DNA from: Thalassia testudinum
Lineage: Eukaryota > Streptophyta > Magnoliopsida > Alismatales > Hydrocharitaceae
Direction: 5' to 3'
Length of the DNA stretch: 64,000 bases
Assembly: GCA_037157565.1 (NCBI GenBank)
Contig: JAZHRO010000013.1
Location: 117,876,001-117,940,000 of the forward strand
Below, piece after piece: positions 10,418 to 18,180 of the stretch. A model generated the notes under the pieces. It had not been told where the DNA came from. It saw only the letters and a program-made list of their open reading frames with translations, and made no database searches. The stretch's first letter is position 1. The number at the start of each line of letters is the position of its first letter. A program made the position numbers and the translations under genes.

Positions 10418-11864
10418 TAAACGTCCCACCTTTCTTCGCGTGCGCCTGCAGCAGGAAGCTTCCTTGATTGCAGCAGCTATTAGGTCTTCGAAGCCAATTG
10501 CTCGGCTAGTTGTGTGCACAATAGGAATCCGTGCAACCTAGAGCCGTGCACCTAGAGCGGGAGTCCTGGAGGAGGCTTGCAAGCAAGCTCCTCACGGTTG
10601 TTAATGGCGGTGGAGATTCCTGCACCTGTCAACAAGAAAATGGCCTCGCGGCCTCGTCAGAAAGCATAGACAGCTTCGCAGAGACACGACGAAGGTAGTG
10701 CGGGGGTCAGCATGGCGTGGGGTGGCCGGAGCATGCGTTCTTAGGGCACCCTGTGTGCGCGAAAGTGGGTGTGTTCGGGGGGTGTCTTGGGGGTGTGGCA
10801 CGGTGAGTGGAGTGAGGGCTTAGGATCAGTGAGGTGTGGTGATGCTTATGGGGTGGTTGGTGAGGCGGATGGAGGTGTGAAGCAGCGGGGATGCCTCACC
10901 AGAGTATGGTCGGAGATGAAGAAGGTGAGGGTGGTTGCGTGCGTTGATGAGAACCTCATCATGAGCCATAACTAGCTCATTTTGACCTAATACAAAGGAT
11001 AAAAGCTCCTACATAACTTAAGGAAAGGCTTAACTCAGAGAATTCTGAGTTTAAGGAGAAAACAAGTCATAAGGGGTGAAAATGCAATTTTACCAGTATA
11101 ATCTGCATACAGGGTAATTCAGGGTCCAAACATAGGTCAAACAAACCAAATAAGAAGGAAAGTGGGAGGATCTGACAAGGGATACAACAATTCCAAGGAA
11201 CTAAATGATAATCTGTAACCTTAAAACAAACCCACTTCAATTCACGAGGTTCGAGGTAAAGTAAAAATAGAAAAAACCCTCTAAAATTCATAGAAAAATA
11301 ATCTCTATGGTTTAGAACCTTCAATTTGGCCTTCAGAACCCATTTTGACCTACATTGAGAACCATGTCCAATTAATAACTTAATTTGGGTTTTTGCATAA
11401 ATTGACCGTTCAAACAAGGTTTAATCTGGAAATAAAATTCACCATCGTAATCCTTAGGTCCCAATTAGTCATGTATAAAAACTTGAGCCTAAGAGGAAAC
11501 CTTCTTGACCAACTTTACACTTTGGTCCTCATTCATTTACTTTTTGGCCCTCAACTTTTGAACCCTCACATTTCTGCCCCTAACTCTCCTTCGTTCTTTG
11601 CATCCAGGTCCCTCCTGCCAAAACCTGACCAGCACCATGCTCCGGCGACCTTGCGCGGAGCATGGCGCCGCTTAGGGTAAGGGGGAGGGCTGGCGAGACA
11701 ACCGGGGGTGCCCTGCGTCGTCAGCCGTCGCAGGAACACCCCCTGGTCGCTGCAACCCACCATACCGGCTGTGCGAACGCACGGACGGTATGGGTCGCCA
11801 TCTCCGGCGTCCTCTGGTGAGGGAGACACGTCGTCTCCCTCCGCCTTCCTCTCTGATTCGGCCC

Positions 11865-11874
11865 CTATAAATAC
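11865..11874 (+). promoter_or_regulatory. Pol II TATA box, 5' LTR of B
   Basis: CTATAAATAC in a C-rich context, preserved in the 3' LTR at 19102-19111. Expected to drive genomic RNA synthesis. Confidence 0.7.
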
Positions 11875-12773
11875 CCCCGTCGCTCCACCGTTCTTCCCAG
11901 CTCGGATCTGACGGAGAAACCCCCCAACTTTCCTCTCTTCTCACTCCGGTAGACGCCCACCAGCTCCGGCGGTTCCTCCTCCTCCTCCTCTTCGCTCTGC
12001 CGCAATACCAGCAGCAGAGACTTCTTCCCCTGCTCTTCCCGCGTCGCGCAATACCGGCACGCGCTGCCTCTGCCCCGTTGTCACCGCCGTCCTCTCCCAC
12101 TGGGCACCTTCTTCTCCGGCGACAGCAGGTACAGCCGTCCGCCTCCTCGCCCCCTTCGTCACTTTAGTTAGGTTATAACTACTTCCCTCTATTCTCTCTC
12201 TCGTTTCCCCCTGCTATTTTTATCTAAGTACCCTCGACCGCGCCTAATCACCCTCACCTTCTCTACCTCCGACCATCCTCCGGCGAGCCGCTCCCATCAC
12301 TCCAGCATCCCACACGGCTCGCCGACCTGCACATAATCTCCGCCTCCTCACCCTGATCCATTTCCGCCCTTCCAATTCCCGCCACCCGACCTCTGCAAAT
12401 CCACCGAACACACCCACTTTCCGACCCACAGTCCGACCTAGGGCAGCCCTTGCACGCCGCCCCACGCCTCGCCACCACCCGCACGAGCTTCGCCGCACTC
12501 TGGCGAAGCTCCCGGCACCTTCTGATCAGGCCGAGAGGCCGTTTTGCTGTGAACAGGTCACCCGTCCTCCGCCGCCATTGCCGTGCAGAAGGAGCTGCTT
12601 CGACCTACTGCTCCAGGTGCGCCGCGCCCAGGTCACGCTCCCAGGCTATGCGGGGCATTTCGGCAAAGCGTCAGGCTGCAGTTGAGGCGAAGCCCTCGCG
12701 TGAAGGCCTCGCGTAAAGCCGCGATTACCAGCTGCTTCCTCCGTGCAGGCGCCAAATTGGGGTGGGACATTTA

Positions 12774-12815
12774 GTCCCACCTCGGAAGGCTCTGAAGGAG
12801 CGCAGCGGTATAAAG
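12774..12815 (+). promoter_or_regulatory. snRNA-type promoter pair, 5' LTR of B
   Basis: GTCCCACCTCG (12774-12784; one mismatch to RTCCCACATCG), exactly 24 bp, TATAAAG (12809-12815). The USE forms the right arm of a perfect hairpin GGTGGGAC-N5-GTCCCACC (12761-12781). The pair lies about 900 bp downstream of the Pol II TATA box, so it is not part of the normal LTR promoter. Confidence 0.6.
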
Positions 12816-12837
12816 TGAAAAAGTGCTGGAGGCTTAT

Positions 12838-13079
12838 CGCCTCAGCACACGGGGTGAGGTCCCCTTCACCCGCCCGACTACCCGGCCTCGTCCGCATGCA
12901 CGCCTCGCGGACCTGGCCCGACCCGACTAAACCCGACCTGCACTCCTCGCCCACCACGCACGCCGGTGGGCCTGGACCCGAGCGTGACCCGTACCCGGCT
13001 ACCTGGCAGCTCTGGGAGAGCTTTCCTAAGAGCGGATTCTGTGAGAGAGAGACGCGGGGGAGGGTAGAGTTAGGTTTTT
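12838..13079 (+). ncRNA. candidate Pol III small RNA encoded in B's LTR
   Basis: Begins about 25-30 nt after the TATA box at 12809 and ends at a T5 run (13075-13079), with no T4 run between. The 5' end can fold: GGAGGC-TTATC-GCCTC, then GGGTGAGG facing CCTTCACCC. The GGCTTATCGCC and GGGGTGAGGTCCCC blocks recur in G and A, and more weakly in F and D. It shows no similarity I recognise to U6, U3, 7SL or tRNA. The start is inferred. Confidence 0.35.
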
Positions 13080-13193
13080 CCCCTCTGATCAAGCTGTGTA
13101 AGCGTGCAGGCACAGGTGAAGAAGAACGATGGAAGAAGACGAAGGCTTAAGGATGGAGGAGCACCGAGCGGCACTGTAGCAGCGGCGGTTTAA

Positions 13194-13219
13194 GTCGTCT
13201 GATTGGAAAATCAGACGAC
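13194..13219 (+). repeat. 11-bp inverted repeat in B's LTR (GTCGTCTGATT / AATCAGACGAC)
   Basis: Perfect 11-bp arms (13194-13204, 13209-13219) with a 4-nt loop. The 3' LTR copy (20432-20457) has one mismatch. AATCAGACG is the same half-site that is repeated in the U3 of S2. Confidence 0.7.
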
Positions 13220-13642
13220 GTCCTGAAGGCAAAGAAGGAGAAGGAAGGCGAGGCAGAGGAGAACACAGAACATGAGAAGAAGATCTGACGAAAGGAAAAG
13301 AAGAAAGAAAGAAGAAGAAGAAGAACAGGACCGCTCTGCAGAAGAAAAAGGAAGAGACGAGCAGAAACAGCTGAAAGAAGAAGAAGAACAAAGGAAGAGA
13401 GTAGAAGATCTGAGAAGAGGAGAGGATAAGCAAAGAGAAAAGAAGAGAAGCCAACAAATTCTCTCTCTCTCTTTCTTTATTTTTGTAAAAGAATTTGTAT
13501 CTCTAGAATACAACTTGCTCCCTGAGTTCGACCTCGGGAACTCTTTTATTTTCCGAGTAAAAAAAATTATATATTTGAAATGATGACAATAACTGGCTAT
13601 ACTACAACGCTATAACAAAACCTAGTTATCGCCGTCACTTTT

Positions 13643-13660
13643 TGGCGCCGTTGCCGGGGA
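13643..13660 (+). other. primer-binding site of Element B (tRNA-Asp)
   Basis: TGGCGCCGTTGCCGGGGA is, from memory of plant tRNA-Asp(GTC), a perfect 18-nt complement of its 3' end including CCA. It starts 5 nt after the LTR end. Confidence 0.9.
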
Positions 13661-13730
13661 GCAACGGCTATTCTAGAGATAATCAAATTCCTGTTTTTAC
13701 ATTGCTAACAATCTCTCCTTTGTTGTGCAG

Positions 13731-13796
13731 GAAAATACAAAAAAAAAAAAAAAATCGAGAAGACAAGCAACCGCACGACAACCACTCCAAGGACAG
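13731..13796 (+). other. candidate leader mini-exon of Element B
   Basis: Preceded by a pyrimidine-rich CTCTCCTTTGTTGTGCAG and followed by GTAAAA, giving a 66-nt segment. It contains AAGCAACCGCAC...CAACCAC, also present in F (38207-38250). Acceptor-like and donor-like signals flank it within 150 nt of the primer site. Confidence 0.5.
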
Positions 13797-14300
13797 GTAA
13801 AATTCTATCCTCTCAATCCCTAAACTCTAAAGAGGAAGAAAAGAAAAGAAAAAGCAATATAGGTCTAACCTGTCTTCTATACTCAGTAAACCATCAAAAG
13901 TTGCATGTTTTCAACCCATTATTACTGCACACTATTAAGGGTATTTAAGGGCTAACACATTCTTGCTTGAGCCCTAATTACCCAACAAAGAGCTAACTGG
14001 ACCAAGTAGAGCCAACCTAGGATCCAACACTAGGGATTTAGAGACACACTCCTTAAGCAAGAATTGAGAAAACCAAAAGATGTGTGCCTAAACCTTGTTT
14101 GAAAAAAGAGCTATTCAAAGAAAACCTAAAACAATTGGCTCTCTAAACACTTGAACCCTAAAAGACAAGACCTAAAAGCTCTCAAAGGAAACAAGAGATA
14201 AAGTTGACCCCTTGGGTCAACCAACCTTAAATTAGGTCACTCTTTGCACTTAAAAGACTAAAGTTCAAGTGAAACCTTAAGCACCCTGATCTTAAACTAA

Positions 14301-14550
14301 AATTGGTAGACTTAAGAGGTCAAGATCCCCATTCTGGTCTACCTGGAACCGCAGTGACAAGAGAGGTCGGGTGGGGGAAACCCTGTAACCCGTGAGGACG
14401 CTCTACCGTGTAGGGGTCTTTGCGGGACTCTCCCTCTCTGGCTGCCCAGGTAATTCTCAGGTGGACTATCTTTCTGATCAAGGGGTCCATCTGCCCCGAA
14501 CCTCTATAGTCACCCAACATTTTTTGGGTGTCTTGATTGGGTCCAGCACC
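14301..14550 (+). other. conserved leader block of Element B (packaging-signal-like position)
   Basis: About 250 nt strongly conserved with A (8617-8870) and F (43206-43460), while the leader upstream (13800-14290) is much less alike. It lies between the donor-like site at 13797 and the acceptor-like site ending at 14654. It would therefore be retained only in unspliced genomic RNA. Retroviral packaging signals occupy this position; the role here is inferred. Confidence 0.55.
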
Positions 14551-14640
14551 TGCTTATCTCATCCAGTCCTTCAGTATTTTGCAGGAGGACCTTGAAACCT
14601 CCTATAGAAATTCACTCTCCCCGAGGCTAAGCCTCGGCTC

Positions 14641-14654
14641 CCTTGTTTTTGCAG
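14641..14654 (+). promoter_or_regulatory. splice-acceptor-like site upstream of B's ORF
   Basis: CCTTGTTTTTGCAG, a strong plant-type 3' splice signal, ends 106 nt before the ATG at 14761. Acceptor-like tracts (TTTCTCTTTAG in A, CGATCAG in F) lie at comparable places. Confidence 0.45.
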
Positions 14655-14760
14655 AAATCATTCGCATAGCCCCTCTTTCCTCTGATTCTGAACAAAGTCC
14701 CCTTCTTCCATTAATTCAAACTTCTGATTCTATATCCTGATTCCACCACCTGATTCGAAG

Positions 14761-16632
14761 ATGCAGCCTAATTACCTAGCAAGACTACCATCTAAAAAAC
14801 CTGAATATCTGAGATCCATGAAAGATAAGATGATTGAGGATGCCCTTGAATTCTATGAAATCAAATATAAACCCTCAACACCAATAGAGAACATTCAGGT
14901 TGATGTCCCAACAACCACAGCTTTCATCATAAACTGTGCCCAAATTCTATTGACTGAAATTTCAAAAGGATCAACCCGAGATATGCTCATGACAAGATAC
15001 ATTGAGATAGAAAAATTACACCAATCTGAATACCTTCAATGCTTGACAAATCCTGTACTTTGGGAACAACACCAAGATGCCCTTATAAAACGGGTAGAAA
15101 TGATGAAATCAGTAGAACAAATTATCAACCAGAAATACTCGTATATACCAGAAATAGAGGATGAACCATCTTGGAACAGTATTAAGGAACAATCCAGTTT
15201 CCTAGATCTCGGGATTGAGGCACAAAGTGGTTGTAAAATCCCAACCCAGATAGAAGACAATGTTGAAATAGGTTGGGATATTGCAGGAGAACACAATGAT
15301 GAGCCAAACTTAGACCATGAATTGCCAAGCCTAGAATTCCAAAACTCCTGCAATAATGAGATCAGAAATGAACCTTTTGAGGGTATAAATTCCGCCCCTT
15401 ATTCTGATAAGGTAGCCCTCAAAGGTTATTCAGACTTAAGTTCTAATAATTCTACCCACATCCTAAGCCTAGAACCTAGATCTAAAACTTATTGGGAAGA
15501 TTATGAGGCCCCTTATGAGAAAGATCAAATTTTTACAGAGTATGATTCCGGGCCTCTATTTGATGAATATCCCTCTCCAACATCCTCAGGAAATCTGATC
15601 GATTTTTCAGAAAACATGCCAATTTATGATACAGAAACTGAGGAGTTGGATGAGCAAGGTTTTAATGGGGTCTATCCTACCAGCTTGGAGCTTGAGCCTA
15701 GACAGAATACCTTTTCGAGCCCAGAATTGACATATAGGCTAGACCCCAATCAGGCTGCTGATTCCACATCTGATGATTTTTGCTGTGGTGGAATTCATGA
15801 TCATGAATCTCATTTTCGCCAACTCTCCGACAATTTCAAATCTAACTATAATTGCGGAGAGATTCCCCTTCCTGAACACGCCAGGCCCATCTACGACCTC
15901 AGTTCACATGACTCTGACTCCGACTCTGAGGTCCTGATTCCCGAGATCACTGATAACACAGAATCATTCCTTTTCGATCCTCAGGAACCAAAAATAGAAA
16001 ATGGTAAGAGTGATTGCAACCCAGAATTCAAATCTTTTCTCAATTCAGATTTCTTTCATCCTACAGACACTTTTCAGGCATTTGATAGTTACCCAGAGGA
16101 CTCTTTACAGAAAATCACCTGTCATTCATTTCTAGAAGAGCCCTCACACACAGTTGCCACCTCGTCTGCACACGCAGAACTAATCAAAACCTCTTCCAAA
16201 CCCCGACCCGCAACTGGACTTAATTTCTATTCAGATTCACCTCTCACCGAGCCGATTGCATTTCCAACTCGGGTTCTGAACACTGATCAGACTACATACC
16301 ACGCCCCATCATTCTCTGATCACCCCTGTAGGGTTTCCGCGTCATTCATTGATTATTCTACGGATCCCTACTCTGACCAGGCTGATTCGACTCAGCCAAA
16401 CCCTGCGTTTACACTTCCACATCCATCTGAGCTTCATAGTATATGGTGGGTTCCACACCTTTTTATCCACATCTATCAACCCACCAGATTGATTGGGTTT
16501 GGGCTGCATCATCAGCCTGTTGATCTGAACAAGCACCTGGTTGGACCAACCAGGCTCTTAATCAAGGTGCTTGTCTTACAAAACTCTGCTGATTTGACCA
16601 TCCCCTCTCCATCGCATTTCCCGCTTGGCTGA
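14761..16632 (+). CDS. intact 623-aa gag-position protein of a non-autonomous LTR element
   Basis: A single uninterrupted ATG-to-TGA frame occupying the gag position of Element B. I do not recognise the family. It has no CCHC knuckle, DLGAS protease motif, FMDD RT motif or integrase motif, and no evident signal peptide or membrane segment. Residues 1-130 form the most conserved part with Element A (MIEDALEFYEI, VPTTTAFIINCAQ, LTNPVLWEQHQD) and look helical. Residues 130-400 are acidic and Ser/Pro-rich, with shared islands such as GPLFDEYP and YRLDPNQAA, and a DSDSDSE run. The C-terminal part is His/Pro-rich. Conservation with A despite A's decay suggests the product was selected, perhaps as a capsid-like or RNA-binding factor working with enzymes from an autonomous relative; that role is inference. 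Confidence 0.75.
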   Translation: MQPNYLARLPSKKPEYLRSMKDKMIEDALEFYEIKYKPSTPIENIQVDVPTTTAFIINCAQILLTEISKGSTRDMLMTRYIEIEKLHQSEYLQCLTNPVLWEQHQDALIKRVEMMKSVEQIINQKYSYIPEIEDEPSWNSIKEQSSFLDLGIEAQSGCKIPTQIEDNVEIGWDIAGEHNDEPNLDHELPSLEFQNSCNNEIRNEPFEGINSAPYSDKVALKGYSDLSSNNSTHILSLEPRSKTYWEDYEAPYEKDQIFTEYDSGPLFDEYPSPTSSGNLIDFSENMPIYDTETEELDEQGFNGVYPTSLELEPRQNTFSSPELTYRLDPNQAADSTSDDFCCGGIHDHESHFRQLSDNFKSNYNCGEIPLPEHARPIYDLSSHDSDSDSEVLIPEITDNTESFLFDPQEPKIENGKSDCNPEFKSFLNSDFFHPTDTFQAFDSYPEDSLQKITCHSFLEEPSHTVATSSAHAELIKTSSKPRPATGLNFYSDSPLTEPIAFPTRVLNTDQTTYHAPSFSDHPCRVSASFIDYSTDPYSDQADSTQPNPAFTLPHPSELHSIWWVPHLFIHIYQPTRLIGFGLHHQPVDLNKHLVGPTRLLIKVLVLQNSADLTIPSPSHFPLG

Positions 16633-16883
16633 AGGCATCAAATTTAGCGCTCAACGGGAGGCAGCCCGTCATTCTCTTTGAAAACCTGAAACTTGTTCTG
16701 ACACCTTTTTGCACTTAAAGCTCACACTTTAGGATAGCCGACTCCACCTCAGGTGCTTGCATCTGAGATTAGAAATCGTCCGCAACAATCACCCCGACCC
16801 ATTCACTCATCAAAACATCTGTCCTAATGTATGAACTAAGTTGAATACAAACCCCCTAGGTTACAATGAGGACATTGCAAATC

Positions 16884-16899
16884 TTAGGCATGGGGGGGG
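16884..16899 (+). promoter_or_regulatory. internal polypurine-like G-run motif of B
   Basis: TTAGGCATGGGGGGGG, preceded by CAATG-AGGA-CATTG arms. It nearly duplicates the true polypurine tract AGGCATGGGGGTA at 18168-18180. Counterparts occur in A (minus, 421-437) and H (63402-63416). Confidence 0.5.
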
Positions 16900-17588
16900 T
16901 ATGAAAGTGCAAAACTTGTAAGAAAAGGTTTCAAACAAAAAATTCACATATGCCAAAAACACCAAAAAAATTAAAAATTTTCGAAAAAGAATAAGAGAAA
17001 AAAAAGGAGAAGGAAATTTTGTGAAGGAGAAGGAGAAAAGAAACAAAATAAAAAAGGAGCACAAAATTATGAGAAAAGGTGATAGTCATTAGTAAGGAAC
17101 TAAGGAATTAACCTAAGTTCTAGACCGCATTCAAGAAAATAAATGAAAAGTGCACAATGAAATTAGTAAGGACGCAAACCTTAGGCATTCTTGAATAGAC
17201 TCTTAGTACCCATTAAGATCCAGACAATCCTCAAGAGGTTGAGGAAAATGAAAAGCTGAAGTATTAGGTCTAAGGCTTAGGGAGTATTTGGCCTCATTAA
17301 CTAATTTTTGGTTTATGGGACTTAGTAACCTAAGCACCCTAACCTCACACACAGCCTGGTTCAATAAGCGTAAAAATCAAAATCACGCAGAAGCATCGCA
17401 AAATTCTGAAAAGTACACCTAGAGTAGGAGCGGCCGATCAACACAAGTTGATTTGGATGAGTTCCCAGCGCGGAGAGGCGGGAAATCCCCTCGAAGATGC
17501 GTAACAAAATATCATCTCCTCGGTGCTTGTCTCTTAGGATATTCACATATCCTACTGGGGGCATGTAAGCACTCTGCTGATTCAGATT

Positions 17589-17743
17589 CCATGGATGGCA
17601 TTATCTCGAAGTGTCAATTGCCAGGGTCTGGATTCAGCCACGGAACACCATGGATGGGATTATCTCGAAATCTCAATAGCCAGGGTTCCGGGGGTTGCCA
17701 TGGGCGGTGCTATCTCGAAGCATCGATCGCCAGGAACCCTTGA
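17589..17743 (+). repeat. three-copy tandem repeat in B's 3' region
   Basis: Three degenerate copies start with CCATGG at 17589, 17648 and 17698 (steps of 59 and 50 bp). Each contains TTATCTCGAA or CTATCTCGAA and a GCCAGG end. Tandem repeats just upstream of the 3' LTR are known in Tat-lineage gypsy elements, where they can seed satellites. Confidence 0.75.
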
Positions 17744-18165
17744 GGATTGATGATGGGAGCAATGAATCTGATACAGACCGTGTTGAAAAGCCAATCCTAG
17801 GCTAGAACTAAAAAGAAAAAGAGAGAGAAAACTCTCCAAACAGAAAAATTTCTATCTCTCTCTCTTACAAAACGCACTGCGAACTGAGTCAGGGCTAAAA
17901 TCATTTCAAGCACGGGTGCTTTAACCACAAAGTCCAATAAACCTTAGGTTAGTTCTTGTGGGCCTTAAAAACCTTTGCTAAGGACTAAGGCTGAGGCTAG
18001 ACAGATTTGGATCTTGATTGGTACTAGAGTACCTTTTAGGCCTATGGTCAGCATTCTAACCTAATCTAGGTTTAAATGAAAAAGCACTTATCTTAAGCTA
18101 TTAAGAACTTCATGGTCTAGAACAAGGGTTGAAACCTTAAGTTTTTGCTAAGGGACTAGCAAAAG

Positions 18166-18180
18166 CTAGGCATGGGGGTA
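18166..18180 (+). promoter_or_regulatory. polypurine tract of Element B
   Basis: CTAGGCATGGGGGTA abuts the 3' LTR start TGATGAG. The same AGGCATGGGGGTA abuts the 3' LTR of Element C (48812). Confidence 0.75.

Larger units (their letters stand above)
9549..10944 (-). mobile_element. 5' LTR of Element A, 3' (R/U5) part
   Basis: Left portion of A's 5' LTR, cut at 10944/10945 by Element B; the rest resumes at 20880. Together the two parts make about 2.7 kb, the same size as B's LTRs. The 3' terminus next to the primer site reads TA where CA would be expected on the minus strand. Contents include a TCAGACGTC motif near 9816, a purine-rich tract, and the USE/TATA pair at 10376-10417. ORFs at 9932-10336 are low-complexity shadows. 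Confidence 0.75.
10945..13637 (+). mobile_element. 5' LTR of Element B
   Basis: 2693 bp, starting TGATGAGAACCTCATCA (7-bp arms, 3-nt loop) and ending CGCCGTCA. The Pol II TATA box is at 11865-11874, leaving about 920 bp of U3 and a very long R/U5. The second half is GC-rich. It carries the USE/TATA pair at 12774-12815 and a purine-rich tract at about 13120-13450. CTCCCTGAGTTCGACCTCGG near 13520 recurs near the 3' end of several LTRs here. Arginine- or serine-rich ORFs on both strands (e.g. 11672-12100, 12646-13113, 13089-13457) are composition artefacts. Confidence 0.92.
16633..18180 (+). other. 3' non-coding region of Element B
   Basis: No credible gene. It opens with the CGGGAGGCAGCCCG motif (about 16657-16670). 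The internal G-run motif follows at 16884-16899, then an A-rich stretch (16900-17160), a three-copy tandem repeat (17589-17743) and the polypurine tract at 18166-18180. The ORF at 17453-17743 covers the tandem repeat and is probably incidental. Confidence 0.7.

Noticed and set aside
11672..12100. 142-aa Arg-rich minus-strand ORF, and similar ORFs in both B LTRs including 212 aa at 19764-20402
   Set aside because: They lie in GC-rich LTR sequence, overlap open frames on both strands, differ between the two LTR copies in length and have no recognisable motif.
12838..13079. A genuine U6, U3 or other spliceosomal/nucleolar snRNA gene
   Set aside because: Only the promoter layout resembles snRNA genes; the downstream sequence does not resemble snRNAs I know.
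13089..13583. Ser/Phe/Leu-rich and Lys/Glu-rich ORFs on opposite strands
   Set aside because: Translation of a purine-rich low-complexity tract; both strands open only because of composition.
13643..13660. tRNA gene fragments at the four primer sites
   Set aside because: Only the complement of the 3' tRNA end is present, directly after LTR ends; these are primer-binding sites.
14392..14595. Small upstream ORF of the conserved leader block, with a similar frame in A (8518-8775)
   Set aside because: B's version has no ATG (starts GTG), F's has stops, and the reverse strand is equally open. Nucleotide-level conservation is the simpler reading.
17589..17743. CRISPR-like array or other regularly spaced repeat
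   Set aside because: Three degenerate tandem copies without unique spacers, in plant DNA; a simple tandem repeat.
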